A stretch of DNA of 5,150 nt from Geobacteraceae bacterium (GTDB lineage Bacteria > Desulfobacterota > Desulfuromonadia > Desulfuromonadales > Geopsychrobacteraceae), in the NCBI GenBank assembly GCA_027064785.1, contig JAMOPE010000461.1, positions 1 to 5,150 on the forward strand. The letters run 5' to 3'. Under the pieces are notes generated by a model. The model did no database searches. It saw only the letters and a list, made by a program, of their open reading frames with translations, and had not been told where the DNA came from. Shown one piece after another: positions 1 through 5,150 of this stretch. Position numbers and translations under genes: made by a program. Each line of letters starts with the position of its first letter. Position 1 is the stretch's first letter.

Positions 1-10
1 GGCAACAACT

Positions 11-60
11 GCCCCCTCATCCGCCCTGTCTGGCACCTTCTCCCCAATGGAGAAGGAAAC
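11..60. repeat. Hairpin-bearing segment resembling a dispersed intergenic repeat
   Basis: An eight-base perfect inverted repeat (36-43 CCTTCTCC with 49-56 GGAGAAGG, loop CCAAT) follows a pyrimidine-rich stretch. Short elements of this style, a CCCCTCATCC-type stretch followed by CCTTCTCC and its complement, are scattered between genes in many proteobacterial genomes. Only one copy is visible here, so repeat status is inferred from its look. A second small inverted repeat lies at 83-96 (TGGAC, loop TAAA, GTCCA). I see no gene in 1-123. Confidence 0.35.
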
Positions 61-123
61 AATGAGTAGCAACTGAAAGTCTTGGACTAAAGTCCATGGT
101 TTTCACCAGCGTGATGGGACAAT

Positions 124-162
124 AAAAATAGGGATGAGTTTTAGAGCTCATCCCTGTTTTTT
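124..162. terminator. Bidirectional intrinsic terminator
   Basis: A nine-base-pair perfect stem (130-138 AGGGATGAG with 147-155 CTCATCCCT, eight-base loop) has an A-run on its left (124-128) and six T's on its right (157-162). Read on the minus strand, the left A-run becomes a T-run, so it can end the DUF1015 transcript about 30 bases past that gene's stop. It can also end any rightward transcript entering from the left edge. Confidence 0.8.
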
Positions 163-184
163 ATCAAGCGGCTCTGGAATTAAA

Positions 185-1519
185 TTACTTCTGAATTCGA
201 CGACACTCCAGATAGAATCGCTTCTCATCAGCTTCACCCATCGAAAATGTTTTACGCGGCAACGCCCCATCGTGGGCAATTGTTTTAAACAAATCGTGCT
301 TGGAGATCGATGGCAAATAGAAACCGGCGCTATCTGGCTGACTTCCTAACTCAGTTACCGTCTGATCCCCATGGATATAATCGACCCGCACTGTCGGGTT
401 CTCTTCGAGATAACGGTCAAGAAATGCTTGTAACGTCGCAACAACCAGTGTGAATTGTGGGTTTGCAACGGCACAGACACCGAAGGCACCAGAAAATACG
501 GTAGGGAAAGCATGTTCACCTCTCCGCTCTGCTGCAATATGTTGAGCCTCAGCCAGACCTGCACAGGGGATAAATGTGAGCGGGGTTCCGGCCTCAGCAT
601 AAAATTGCTCCTGCGCTTTTTTGAGATGTGCGATATCGACGTCGAACAACACCCGATGGATCGCTTCAAACTCCAGTCCCGGATCGTGAACATTGACCAG
701 CTCAACCAGCGCAAAACGTGCGGGATGATCCATCACCTCCGCCGGATCATCGGCCTCAGCCTTCAGCTTTTCCCAGATCGCCTTTGCCGTTGCGAAAGAG
801 TGATTTCCGTCACCCATAGCATAGAGCATCACCTCACCATCAGTCTCATATTTTTTGCGATAAGCATCCGGATCAGCGAGTTTTTCCAGAGCATTCACAA
901 CCTGATTAATCAGCTCCGGGCGATCAACCCGATACCCTTTTAAGTGCCCGCCATTCTCGAGCAATTCAAAATCGTAAACAGTCGGTAGATTTTCTGCGAA
1001 AAGAGGTTCAATAACCGTCATATCAGGGTCGTCAATCAGCACCATAATGTGGGGCAGCTCAATCGGGGCATTTTCACGAACCTTAATCCGTGGTGGCAAC
1101 CGGTCAAGAATCGTCCCTTCGGTTGCCCGGATCAGGCTCTGAGCTCCCTTGGTATAATCGTAACGCTCAAGATCGAGGGCAACGATCAGCCCTTTGCGTG
1201 ATTCAACTGCTGAAGTTTTACGGTCGACCAGAATAAATCCGGGCGGCTGCTCTTCAAGGCTGCCATCAGCCAGATATTCTTCCATGGCCCGGTTGATTGC
1301 AGCAATTCGCCGTTCACCATCACTCTCTTCAAGATAAACTTCGGGGAAGACCAGTTTCAACGTCGAAACACCATCTGCCGTCTGCTGTTCCAGACGCTGC
1401 CAATAAGCAGGGTCGGACGTATATTGATCACAGGCGATAACCGCCCAACGCTGCATGTCGGTTCCAGTTTTCGGCAACAGAATCTTCGGCACCTGCAAGC
1501 CTATTTTTTCAAAATTCAT
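185..1519 (-). CDS. DUF1015 family protein (COG4198-like)
   Basis: A 444-residue cytoplasmic protein of unknown biochemical function, apparently full length for the DUF1015 family (PF06245). It has no signal peptide or membrane segment. Family-like features in order are an N-terminal WAVIACDQYTSDPAYW segment (about residues 25-40), an IRATEGTILDRLPPR segment near 130-145, the signature GDGNHSFATAK at about 236-246, a YIHG near 381-384, and a C-terminal LPRKTFSMGEADEKRFYLEC block near 420-439. The conserved Asp, Asn and His of GDGNHS look like a catalytic or metal site, but no activity is established to my knowledge. I chose ATG at 1519 because an AAAGG lies nine bases upstream. The TTG at 1528 would add three residues (MRR) but has AAAGG directly abutting it, leaving no spacer. 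The gene is divergent from cobU and ends about 30 bases before the terminator at 124-162. Nothing in the sequence links it to B12. Confidence 0.9.
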   Translation of the reverse strand: MNFEKIGLQVPKILLPKTGTDMQRWAVIACDQYTSDPAYWQRLEQQTADGVSTLKLVFPEVYLEESDGERRIAAINRAMEEYLADGSLEEQPPGFILVDRKTSAVESRKGLIVALDLERYDYTKGAQSLIRATEGTILDRLPPRIKVRENAPIELPHIMVLIDDPDMTVIEPLFAENLPTVYDFELLENGGHLKGYRVDRPELINQVVNALEKLADPDAYRKKYETDGEVMLYAMGDGNHSFATAKAIWEKLKAEADDPAEVMDHPARFALVELVNVHDPGLEFEAIHRVLFDVDIAHLKKAQEQFYAEAGTPLTFIPCAGLAEAQHIAAERRGEHAFPTVFSGAFGVCAVANPQFTLVVATLQAFLDRYLEENPTVRVDYIHGDQTVTELGSQPDSAGFYLPSISKHDLFKTIAHDGALPRKTFSMGEADEKRFYLECRRIQK

Positions 1520-1552
1520 CCTTCGCAACCTTTCAGAAAAACGGATTCGAGA

Positions 1553-1581
1553 TTGGCAATCTGTGCCGCAGAAAGTAACAC
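1553..1581 (+). promoter_or_regulatory. Weak candidate promoter in the DUF1015-cobU divergent gap
   Basis: TTGGCA (1553-1558) and TAACAC (1576-1581) are separated by 17 bases. The -35 is good and the -10 is poor, so this is only a candidate for cobU. The TTGACA at 1670-1675 is a perfect -35, but no -10 lies 16-18 bases after it. No convincing leftward promoter for the DUF1015 gene was found. The gap (1520-1707) contains no B12 riboswitch consensus. Confidence 0.2.
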
Positions 1582-1707
1582 GATTTAACCAGAGGGAAAA
1601 GGATCTCAGCCGACCAAAATAATTTTATCTACACGGGCAAAAAAGAAGATGGTAAAAATAGCAGACCTGTTGACAATACAACCCTCAGATTCAAGGAAAT
1701 TGAGCAG

Positions 1708-2259
1708 ATGAGTCATCTGATTTACATTAGCGGCGGCTGCCGCAGCGGCAAAAGCCATTACGCCCAGCAGTTAGCCGAAGGGTTACCGGGGCAACATGCC
1801 TACATTGCCACCTGTCCTCAGATCGATCGCGAAATGGCAGAGCGGATCGAACTCCATCAGCAACAACGTGCCGGGCGGGGTTGGCACACTATCGACGCCC
1901 CAATCAATCTGGGGGATGCCATTGAGAACGCGGAAAAATTTGATGTTCTGCTCATTGATTGTCTGACACTGTGGATCAATAATCTTCTGTATACTGCAGA
2001 ACAGCGTGGAGACATTCTGGATGAGCACGATATTCAGCACAAGTGCCAGGAACTGATTGCTCTCTGCCGCAGACAATCACAAACCATTATTTTTGTCAGT
2101 AATGAGCTGGGGATGGGGCTTGTTCCCGTAGACTCAACATCAAGGCGTTATCGTGATTGTCTGGGACGCTGTAATCAGACTGTCGCTCAAAACTGCGACA
2201 AAGCTGTTTTTATGGTTTCGGGGCTCCCTTTGGTTTTACGGGAAAAACTCCCGGCATGA
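1708..2259 (+). CDS. cobU: Adenosylcobinamide kinase / adenosylcobinamide-phosphate guanylyltransferase
   Basis: A bifunctional cytoplasmic enzyme of B12 salvage and late synthesis. It phosphorylates adenosylcobinamide, then transfers GMP from GTP to give AdoCbi-GDP, the substrate of CobS. The 183 residues match the family's usual length of about 180. The P-loop is GGCRSGKS (9-16). The segment ERIELHQQQR places His50 where CobU carries the guanylylated histidine. VLLIDCLTLWINN (80-92) is the Walker B-like strand. The C-terminal half carries VSNELGMGLVPVD followed by RRYRDCLGRCNQTVA and a final SGLPLVLRE, all hallmarks of CobU/CobP. The start is ATG with AAGGA ten bases upstream. It is followed by a separate promoter and riboswitch, so it precedes rather than belongs to the riboswitch-controlled transcript. 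No clear terminator follows: a five-base-pair hairpin at 2239-2253 lacks a T-run. Transcripts may therefore run on into the riboswitch leader. No cobS, cobT or cobC is visible in the window. Confidence 0.95.
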   Translation: MSHLIYISGGCRSGKSHYAQQLAEGLPGQHAYIATCPQIDREMAERIELHQQQRAGRGWHTIDAPINLGDAIENAEKFDVLLIDCLTLWINNLLYTAEQRGDILDEHDIQHKCQELIALCRRQSQTIIFVSNELGMGLVPVDSTSRRYRDCLGRCNQTVAQNCDKAVFMVSGLPLVLREKLPA

Positions 2260-2269
2260 CGTTCCGTCC

Positions 2270-2298
2270 TTGACAGTTGTAGAAGGATTTTCTATAAG
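2270..2298 (+). promoter_or_regulatory. Sigma70-type promoter of the btuB riboswitch leader
   Basis: A perfect -35 TTGACA (2270-2275) and TATAAG (2293-2298) are separated by exactly 17 bases. The predicted transcript start is near 2303-2306, a dozen bases before the riboswitch P1 helix. It begins ten bases after the cobU stop, so the uptake genes have their own promoter. Confidence 0.75.
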
Positions 2299-2317
2299 CA
2301 AGACCACAATTAAATCG

Positions 2318-2495
2318 TTTTACGGTGCTTAACTGCATAATATGGGAAGCGAGGTGAAAATCCTCCACGGACCCGCCGCTGTAATCGAGTTGACGCAGAC
2401 AGAAAAACCACTGGCCACAGCCGGGAAGGGTGTCTGCTTCTTCAGTAACAAGGCAGTTACTGAAGAACTCGTCAGTCAGAAGACCTGCCGTAGGA
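2318..2495 (+). promoter_or_regulatory. Cobalamin (B12) riboswitch aptamer
   Basis: The conserved blocks occur in the right order: ACGGTGCT (2322-2329), GGGAAG followed by GGTGAAAATCC (2344-2363), GGACCCGCCGCTGTAA (2369-2384), CCGGGAAGG (2421-2429) and the B12 box AGTCAGAAGACCTGCC (2474-2489). The ends close as P1: TACGG 2321-2325 pairs with CCGTA 2488-2492 and extends outward with wobble pairs to 2318/2495. A perfect 12-base-pair peripheral hairpin (2438-2449 with 2456-2467, loop AAGGCA) enlarges the aptamer. By family knowledge it binds adenosylcobalamin or a related cobalamin and shuts off the downstream gene, here the receptor. The output device is the terminator at 2558-2593. Confidence 0.95.
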
Positions 2496-2557
2496 CAATC
2501 TTCCACTTTAATCTCCCCGGGTATGGGAGCGTGGGGACGCGCGGAACAAATACGGAC

Positions 2558-2593
2558 AACCCGCACCTGCTTTCTATGGTGACGGGTTTTTTT
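2558..2593 (+). terminator. Riboswitch expression-platform terminator
   Basis: AACCCGCACC (2558-2567) pairs with GGTG-A-CGGGTT (2578-2588, one bulged A). The loop has ten bases and seven T's (2587-2593) follow. It lies between the B12 aptamer and the btuB ribosome binding site, the expected place for transcriptional attenuation. A possible antiterminator partner is CGGGT at 2518-2522, complementary to ACCCG (2559-2563) of the left arm. TACGG at 2551-2555 repeats the P1 5' strand and could compete for CCGTA 2488-2492. Both pairings are only five bases and are hypotheses. Confidence 0.85.
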
Positions 2594-2623
2594 GTTGTGT
2601 CGGTCACGCTTTCTGGGGGACAC

Positions 2624-2629
2624 AGGAGG
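2624..2629 (+). promoter_or_regulatory. Ribosome binding site that fixes the btuB start
   Basis: A full AGGAGG lies six bases before the ATG at 2636 and leads directly into a signal peptide. It decides against the in-frame upstream ATG at 2342, which lies inside the riboswitch. The site is outside the terminator stem, so control looks transcriptional rather than by masking this site. Confidence 0.9.
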
Positions 2630-2635
2630 CACATC

Positions 2636-4459
2636 ATGAAGAAAAGCTTTATCCCTCTTTGTATTCTGCTACTCATGGCAGGATCGCTTCAGGCAGCACC
2701 ACAAACACTCGATCCCGTGGTTGTCACGGCAACCCGAACCGGGACACAGCTCAGCCAAATTGCCAGTTCTGTCACAATTATCAGCGCAGAAGAAATTGCA
2801 GCAAAACAAAAACCACTCGTTGTTGACCTGCTCCGCAGTGTCCCGGGGCTTTATGTCTCTCGAAATGGTGGTCCAGGCGCGACAACATCAATCTATCTTC
2901 GTGGCACTGATAACAAACACTGCTTGATCATGGTTGATGGGATCGAAATTGCCGACCCGACGACCCCCGGAGCCTCAGCCAACCTGACAAACCTGACCAC
3001 GAATAATATCGAACGAATCGAAATTGTTCGTGGTGCCCAGAGTGTCCTCTACGGCTCCGATGCGATCGGTGGTGTTATTAACATCATCACCCGCGAGGGG
3101 AGTGAAAAGGCCACCGGTTATATCTCTGTCGAAGGTGGTTCGTATCAGACCTGGCAGGAAAAAGCTGGCTTTTCCGTTGGTTCTGATGCCGGTCATCTCT
3201 CCATCGCACTCACCAACAGTAGTTCGGATGGTTTCTCTGCTGCAAACGAAAAAGATGGCAACACTGAGAAAGATGGCTACAAAAACACCTCTTTTTCGAT
3301 CAATGGTGGAGCCCGTCCCAGTGATCTATTTGAAATTAACCTGACCGCCAATTATATTGATGCTGAATACGACATGGACGGCTACGCTTGGGGGATTGGT
3401 CCTGTCGATTCCGATGAAACAACCTTCAGTGATACCTTAACCGGGCGTCTGTCGGGAACATTCCATTTCCTGAATGATCGTTTGCAGACCACTATTGGGG
3501 CAACATTGACAAAAATTGATCGTGACTACCCGGATTCAGTCTGGACAAAAGCATACAATGGCAAAAAAACAAAGTATGACATTGTCAATACATTCAGACT
3601 CAACACGCAGCAAACATTTATCCTCGGAGCAGAAACAGAAAAAGAGACCGCTGAAACCGATTCAGGTGTCGACGAAAAAGCAACGACCAGAGCCATCTAT
3701 CTGCAGGATCAACTCAATTTTGGTCCATTCGACACGACTCTCGGCATCCGTTACGACGACCACGACGATTTTGGGAGCAAAACAACCTGGAGAGTTGCGA
3801 CCGGCTACACAATCAAAGAAACGGGAACCCGGTTCAAAGGATCGGTCGGAACAGGGTTTAAAGCCCCTTCTCTCTATCAGCTTTTCGATAGTTGGAGTGG
3901 AAACGAAGATCTCGACGCCGAAACCAGCCTTGGCTATGATATCGGTGTGGAACAATCCTTATGGAATCATTTGATCATTGTTGATGTGACATGGTTCCAT
4001 AATGATATCGACGACTATATTCAATGGGTCAGTAGCGGCTGGTCAGGTACATATCAAAATGCCGGGGACATCACCACTCAAGGGGTTGAGTCGTCCGTGG
4101 AAATCTATCCTTCGGATGTCTTCGATCTGCGCCTCGGCTACACCTATACAGATACCGAAGATGAAAATGGTGCCCGACTGCTCCGCCGCCCCTTACATAA
4201 AGGGAGCTTTGAGATCAATCTTCATCCCCGTGACGATATTCAGATCAATCTGAATGTGCTCTACGTTGGAGAGCGGGATGAGGTCAGCGAAACGCTCGAT
4301 AGCTACACACTGGTGAACCTTGCGGCATTTCATCAGGTGACTGAAAACTTTAAAGGATTCGTCCGGGTTGATAATCTATTTGATGAAGAGTATGAAGAAG
4401 TTGCCGGATACGGTACAGCCGGAATCTCTGGTTACATCGGCGTTGAACTTTCATTCTGA
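2636..4459 (+). CDS. btuB: TonB-dependent outer-membrane vitamin B12 receptor
   Basis: A 607-residue outer-membrane receptor, close to E. coli BtuB (614). It imports cobalamin or other corrinoids using TonB-ExbBD energy. Residues 1-20 are a signal peptide (MKKS, hydrophobic core, cut after LQA). The TonB box is DPVVVTATR (26-34). The plug runs to about residue 152, with DLLRSVPGLYV, the SIYLRGTD loop, LIMVDGIEI, and IERIEIVRGAQSVLYGSDAIGGVINIIT. The remainder is a beta barrel of alternating short strands, with the DNLFDEEYEEVAGYG motif near the end and a terminal Phe (GYIGVELSF), as outer-membrane assembly requires. The substrate call rests on the upstream B12 riboswitch, the CobU and BtuF neighbours, and the BtuB-like plug; the protein alone would only say TonB-dependent receptor. 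No hairpin terminator abuts the stop: eight T's (4460-4467) follow without a preceding stem, so transcription probably continues towards the btuF-like gene. Confidence 0.92.
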   Translation: MKKSFIPLCILLLMAGSLQAAPQTLDPVVVTATRTGTQLSQIASSVTIISAEEIAAKQKPLVVDLLRSVPGLYVSRNGGPGATTSIYLRGTDNKHCLIMVDGIEIADPTTPGASANLTNLTTNNIERIEIVRGAQSVLYGSDAIGGVINIITREGSEKATGYISVEGGSYQTWQEKAGFSVGSDAGHLSIALTNSSSDGFSAANEKDGNTEKDGYKNTSFSINGGARPSDLFEINLTANYIDAEYDMDGYAWGIGPVDSDETTFSDTLTGRLSGTFHFLNDRLQTTIGATLTKIDRDYPDSVWTKAYNGKKTKYDIVNTFRLNTQQTFILGAETEKETAETDSGVDEKATTRAIYLQDQLNFGPFDTTLGIRYDDHDDFGSKTTWRVATGYTIKETGTRFKGSVGTGFKAPSLYQLFDSWSGNEDLDAETSLGYDIGVEQSLWNHLIIVDVTWFHNDIDDYIQWVSSGWSGTYQNAGDITTQGVESSVEIYPSDVFDLRLGYTYTDTEDENGARLLRRPLHKGSFEINLHPRDDIQINLNVLYVGERDEVSETLDSYTLVNLAAFHQVTENFKGFVRVDNLFDEEYEEVAGYGTAGISGYIGVELSF

Positions 4460-4625
4460 TTTTTTTTGAGCAACGGTGCTCGTTGTTGTGGTGTCCCGTG
4501 TGATGAATCGCAAGTGACCATCCGAATGCCTGTTACCAAGCCGACCAGTGACGGTCATGCTGAAAACCAAAGAAGGTCAGAACAGCTATTTCGTTAGTAG
4601 GAAAGATTAACCACGCAGGACATGT
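4460..4625 (+). other. Unassigned structured leader between btuB and the btuF-like gene
   Basis: No gene is supported here. The stretch holds GAGCA/TGCTC (4468-4472 with 4477-4481, loop ACGG), GACC/GGTC (4543-4546 with 4553-4556) and longer-range TGACC/GGTCA (4515-4519 with 4553-4557). In collinear order it shows fragments recalling the B12 riboswitch at 2318-2495: ACGGTGCT (4473-4480, identical), TGATGAATC (4501-4509), GACC (4516-4519), CTGT (4530-4533) and GTCAGAA (4576-4582). The diagnostic GGGAA, CCCGCNACTGT and AGACCTGCC are missing, so it is not called a riboswitch. It precedes a terminator, which suggests a regulatory leader. The frame stays open for about 45 codons past the btuB stop, which is compatible with chance. 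Confidence 0.4.
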
Positions 4626-4653
4626 GGGGTTGATCACAGATCGGCCCCTTTTT
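4626..4653 (+). terminator. Terminator or attenuator hairpin just upstream of the btuF-like start
   Basis: A ten-base-pair stem (4626-4635 GGGGTTGATC with 4639-4648 GATCGGCCCC, two G-U pairs, triloop ACA) is followed by five T's (4649-4653). Only 15 bases separate the T-run from the next ATG, leaving no room for a promoter. btuF transcription must therefore pass through it. A rival hairpin is possible: AACCAC 4609-4614 can pair with GTG..GGTT of 4624-4631 (two-base bulge), which would disrupt the left arm and act as an antiterminator. Confidence 0.7.
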
Positions 4654-4668
4654 CACTCCAAGGATATT

Positions 4669-5150
4669 ATGACAAAAACACTCCTGAGCGGATTGCTGAT
4701 TGTGTTCCTTCTTGTCTGTCCCGTCGAAGCCGTTCAGGTCACCGACGCCCTGAACCGTAAAATCACAATCCCCGACGCTCCCGAACGAATTATCTCACTG
4801 GTTCCGAGTGTGACCGAAATTTTGTTTCAACTGGAGCTGCAAAAACAGCTCGTTGCTAACACCAATGCCTGTACTTACCCCGAAGCGGCACGCGATCTCC
4901 CCAAAGTCGGCAACTACTCCGATCCCAGCCTGGAAGCGATTCTCCTCAATCAACCCGACCTGATCATTGCGGCGGCTGATATGAATCGCCCGGCATTAAT
5001 TCGTCGCCTTGAGTTGCTACACATCCCTGTTTATATTATTCACCCCCGCACCGTTGCCGAAACGCTGACAACCATTGAGATGATCGGAATAATAACCGGC
5101 AGAACACAGCAGGGAAAACAACTGGCCAATTCAATTCGGCAACGGATAAA
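4669..5150 (+). CDS. btuF: Periplasmic corrinoid-binding protein of a BtuCDF-type ABC transporter, 3' truncated by the window
   Basis: The first 160 codons of a periplasmic binding protein of the PF01497 family (B12, heme and siderophore binders); full members have about 270 residues, so roughly 60 percent is visible. Residues 1-21 form a signal peptide (MTKT, then a leucine-rich core, cut after VEA). Cys17 lacks a proper lipobox (V at -1), so a soluble protein is more likely than a lipoprotein. RIISLVPSVTEILFQL (40-55) opens the first lobe. The segment KVGNYSDPSLEAILLNQPDL (79-98) is the typical family block, and Glu89 in SLEAI probably matches the BtuF glutamate that docks on BtuC. The ATG has AAGGA four bases upstream. 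B12 as ligand is inferred from the upstream btuB-like gene and cobU; an iron-chelate binder is the alternative. The permease and ATPase genes would be expected to follow outside the window. Confidence 0.85.
   Translation, partial: MTKTLLSGLLIVFLLVCPVEAVQVTDALNRKITIPDAPERIISLVPSVTEILFQLELQKQLVANTNACTYPEAARDLPKVGNYSDPSLEAILLNQPDLIIAAADMNRPALIRRLELLHIPVYIIHPRTVAETLTTIEMIGIITGRTQQGKQLANSIRQRI

Noticed and set aside
455..943. Long plus-strand open frame opposite the DUF1015 gene
   Set aside because: It is a shadow of the well-conserved minus-strand gene, with no family resemblance in its translation.
1670..1698. TTGACA upstream of cobU as a promoter
   Set aside because: No -10-like hexamer lies 16-18 bases downstream; that position is the ribosome binding region.
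2239..2253. CGGGA/TCCCG hairpin at the cobU 3' end as a cobU terminator
   Set aside because: The stem is only five base pairs, inside the coding sequence, and no T-run follows.
3516..3974. Alternative-frame open stretch inside btuB
   Set aside because: It lies wholly within a receptor gene whose own frame carries all the family motifs; the translation has a low-complexity Thr/Lys/Ser-rich look.
4460..4481. T-run plus GAGCA/TGCTC hairpin as a btuB terminator
   Set aside because: The T-run precedes the hairpin rather than following it, so it is in the wrong order for either strand.
4460..4597. Reading frame continuing about 45 codons past the btuB stop, with a possible 23-codon peptide from ATG 4526
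   Set aside because: The length is compatible with chance, there is no ribosome binding site, and BtuB already ends in the expected terminal Phe.

Overview
The window looks like chromosomal DNA from a Gram-negative bacterium: it encodes a TonB-dependent outer-membrane receptor and a periplasmic binding protein, both with signal peptides. Base composition is moderate and uniform, with no sign of transfer, phage or an insertion sequence. The protein style (a DUF1015 protein of the GDGNHS type, a CobU, and a BtuB-like receptor in a B12 salvage cluster) would fit an anaerobic deltaproteobacterium such as a member of the Desulfuromonadia. That placement is an impression, not shown by the sequence.

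Layout. Positions 1-184 are intergenic, with a short dispersed-repeat-like hairpin and a bidirectional intrinsic terminator. A DUF1015 family gene runs leftward (185-1519). A divergent intergenic stretch of 188 bases follows, then cobU (1708-2259, +). After cobU come a strong sigma70-type promoter (2270-2298), a clear cobalamin riboswitch (about 2318-2495) and a terminator (2558-2593). The btuB-like receptor gene follows (2636-4459). After it lies a 209-base non-coding leader ending in a second terminator hairpin, 15 bases before the start of a btuF-like gene. That gene runs off the right edge (4669-5150, partial).

How the genes work together. The receptor would bring corrinoids across the outer membrane using TonB energy. 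The BtuF-like protein would pass them in the periplasm to a BtuCD ABC transporter, presumably encoded just past the window. CobU would activate imported or salvaged cobinamide (kinase, then guanylyltransferase) on the way to adenosylcobalamin. Uptake is feedback-controlled by the riboswitch, while cobU lies upstream of it and has no B12 riboswitch of its own.

The part worth a second look is the btuB-btuF gap. The terminator sits so close to the btuF start that no promoter fits between them, so btuF must be transcribed through it. The RNA before it shows only scattered, collinear resemblance to the B12 riboswitch and may be a diverged or different attenuator. The rest is a well-formed but familiar B12 uptake locus.
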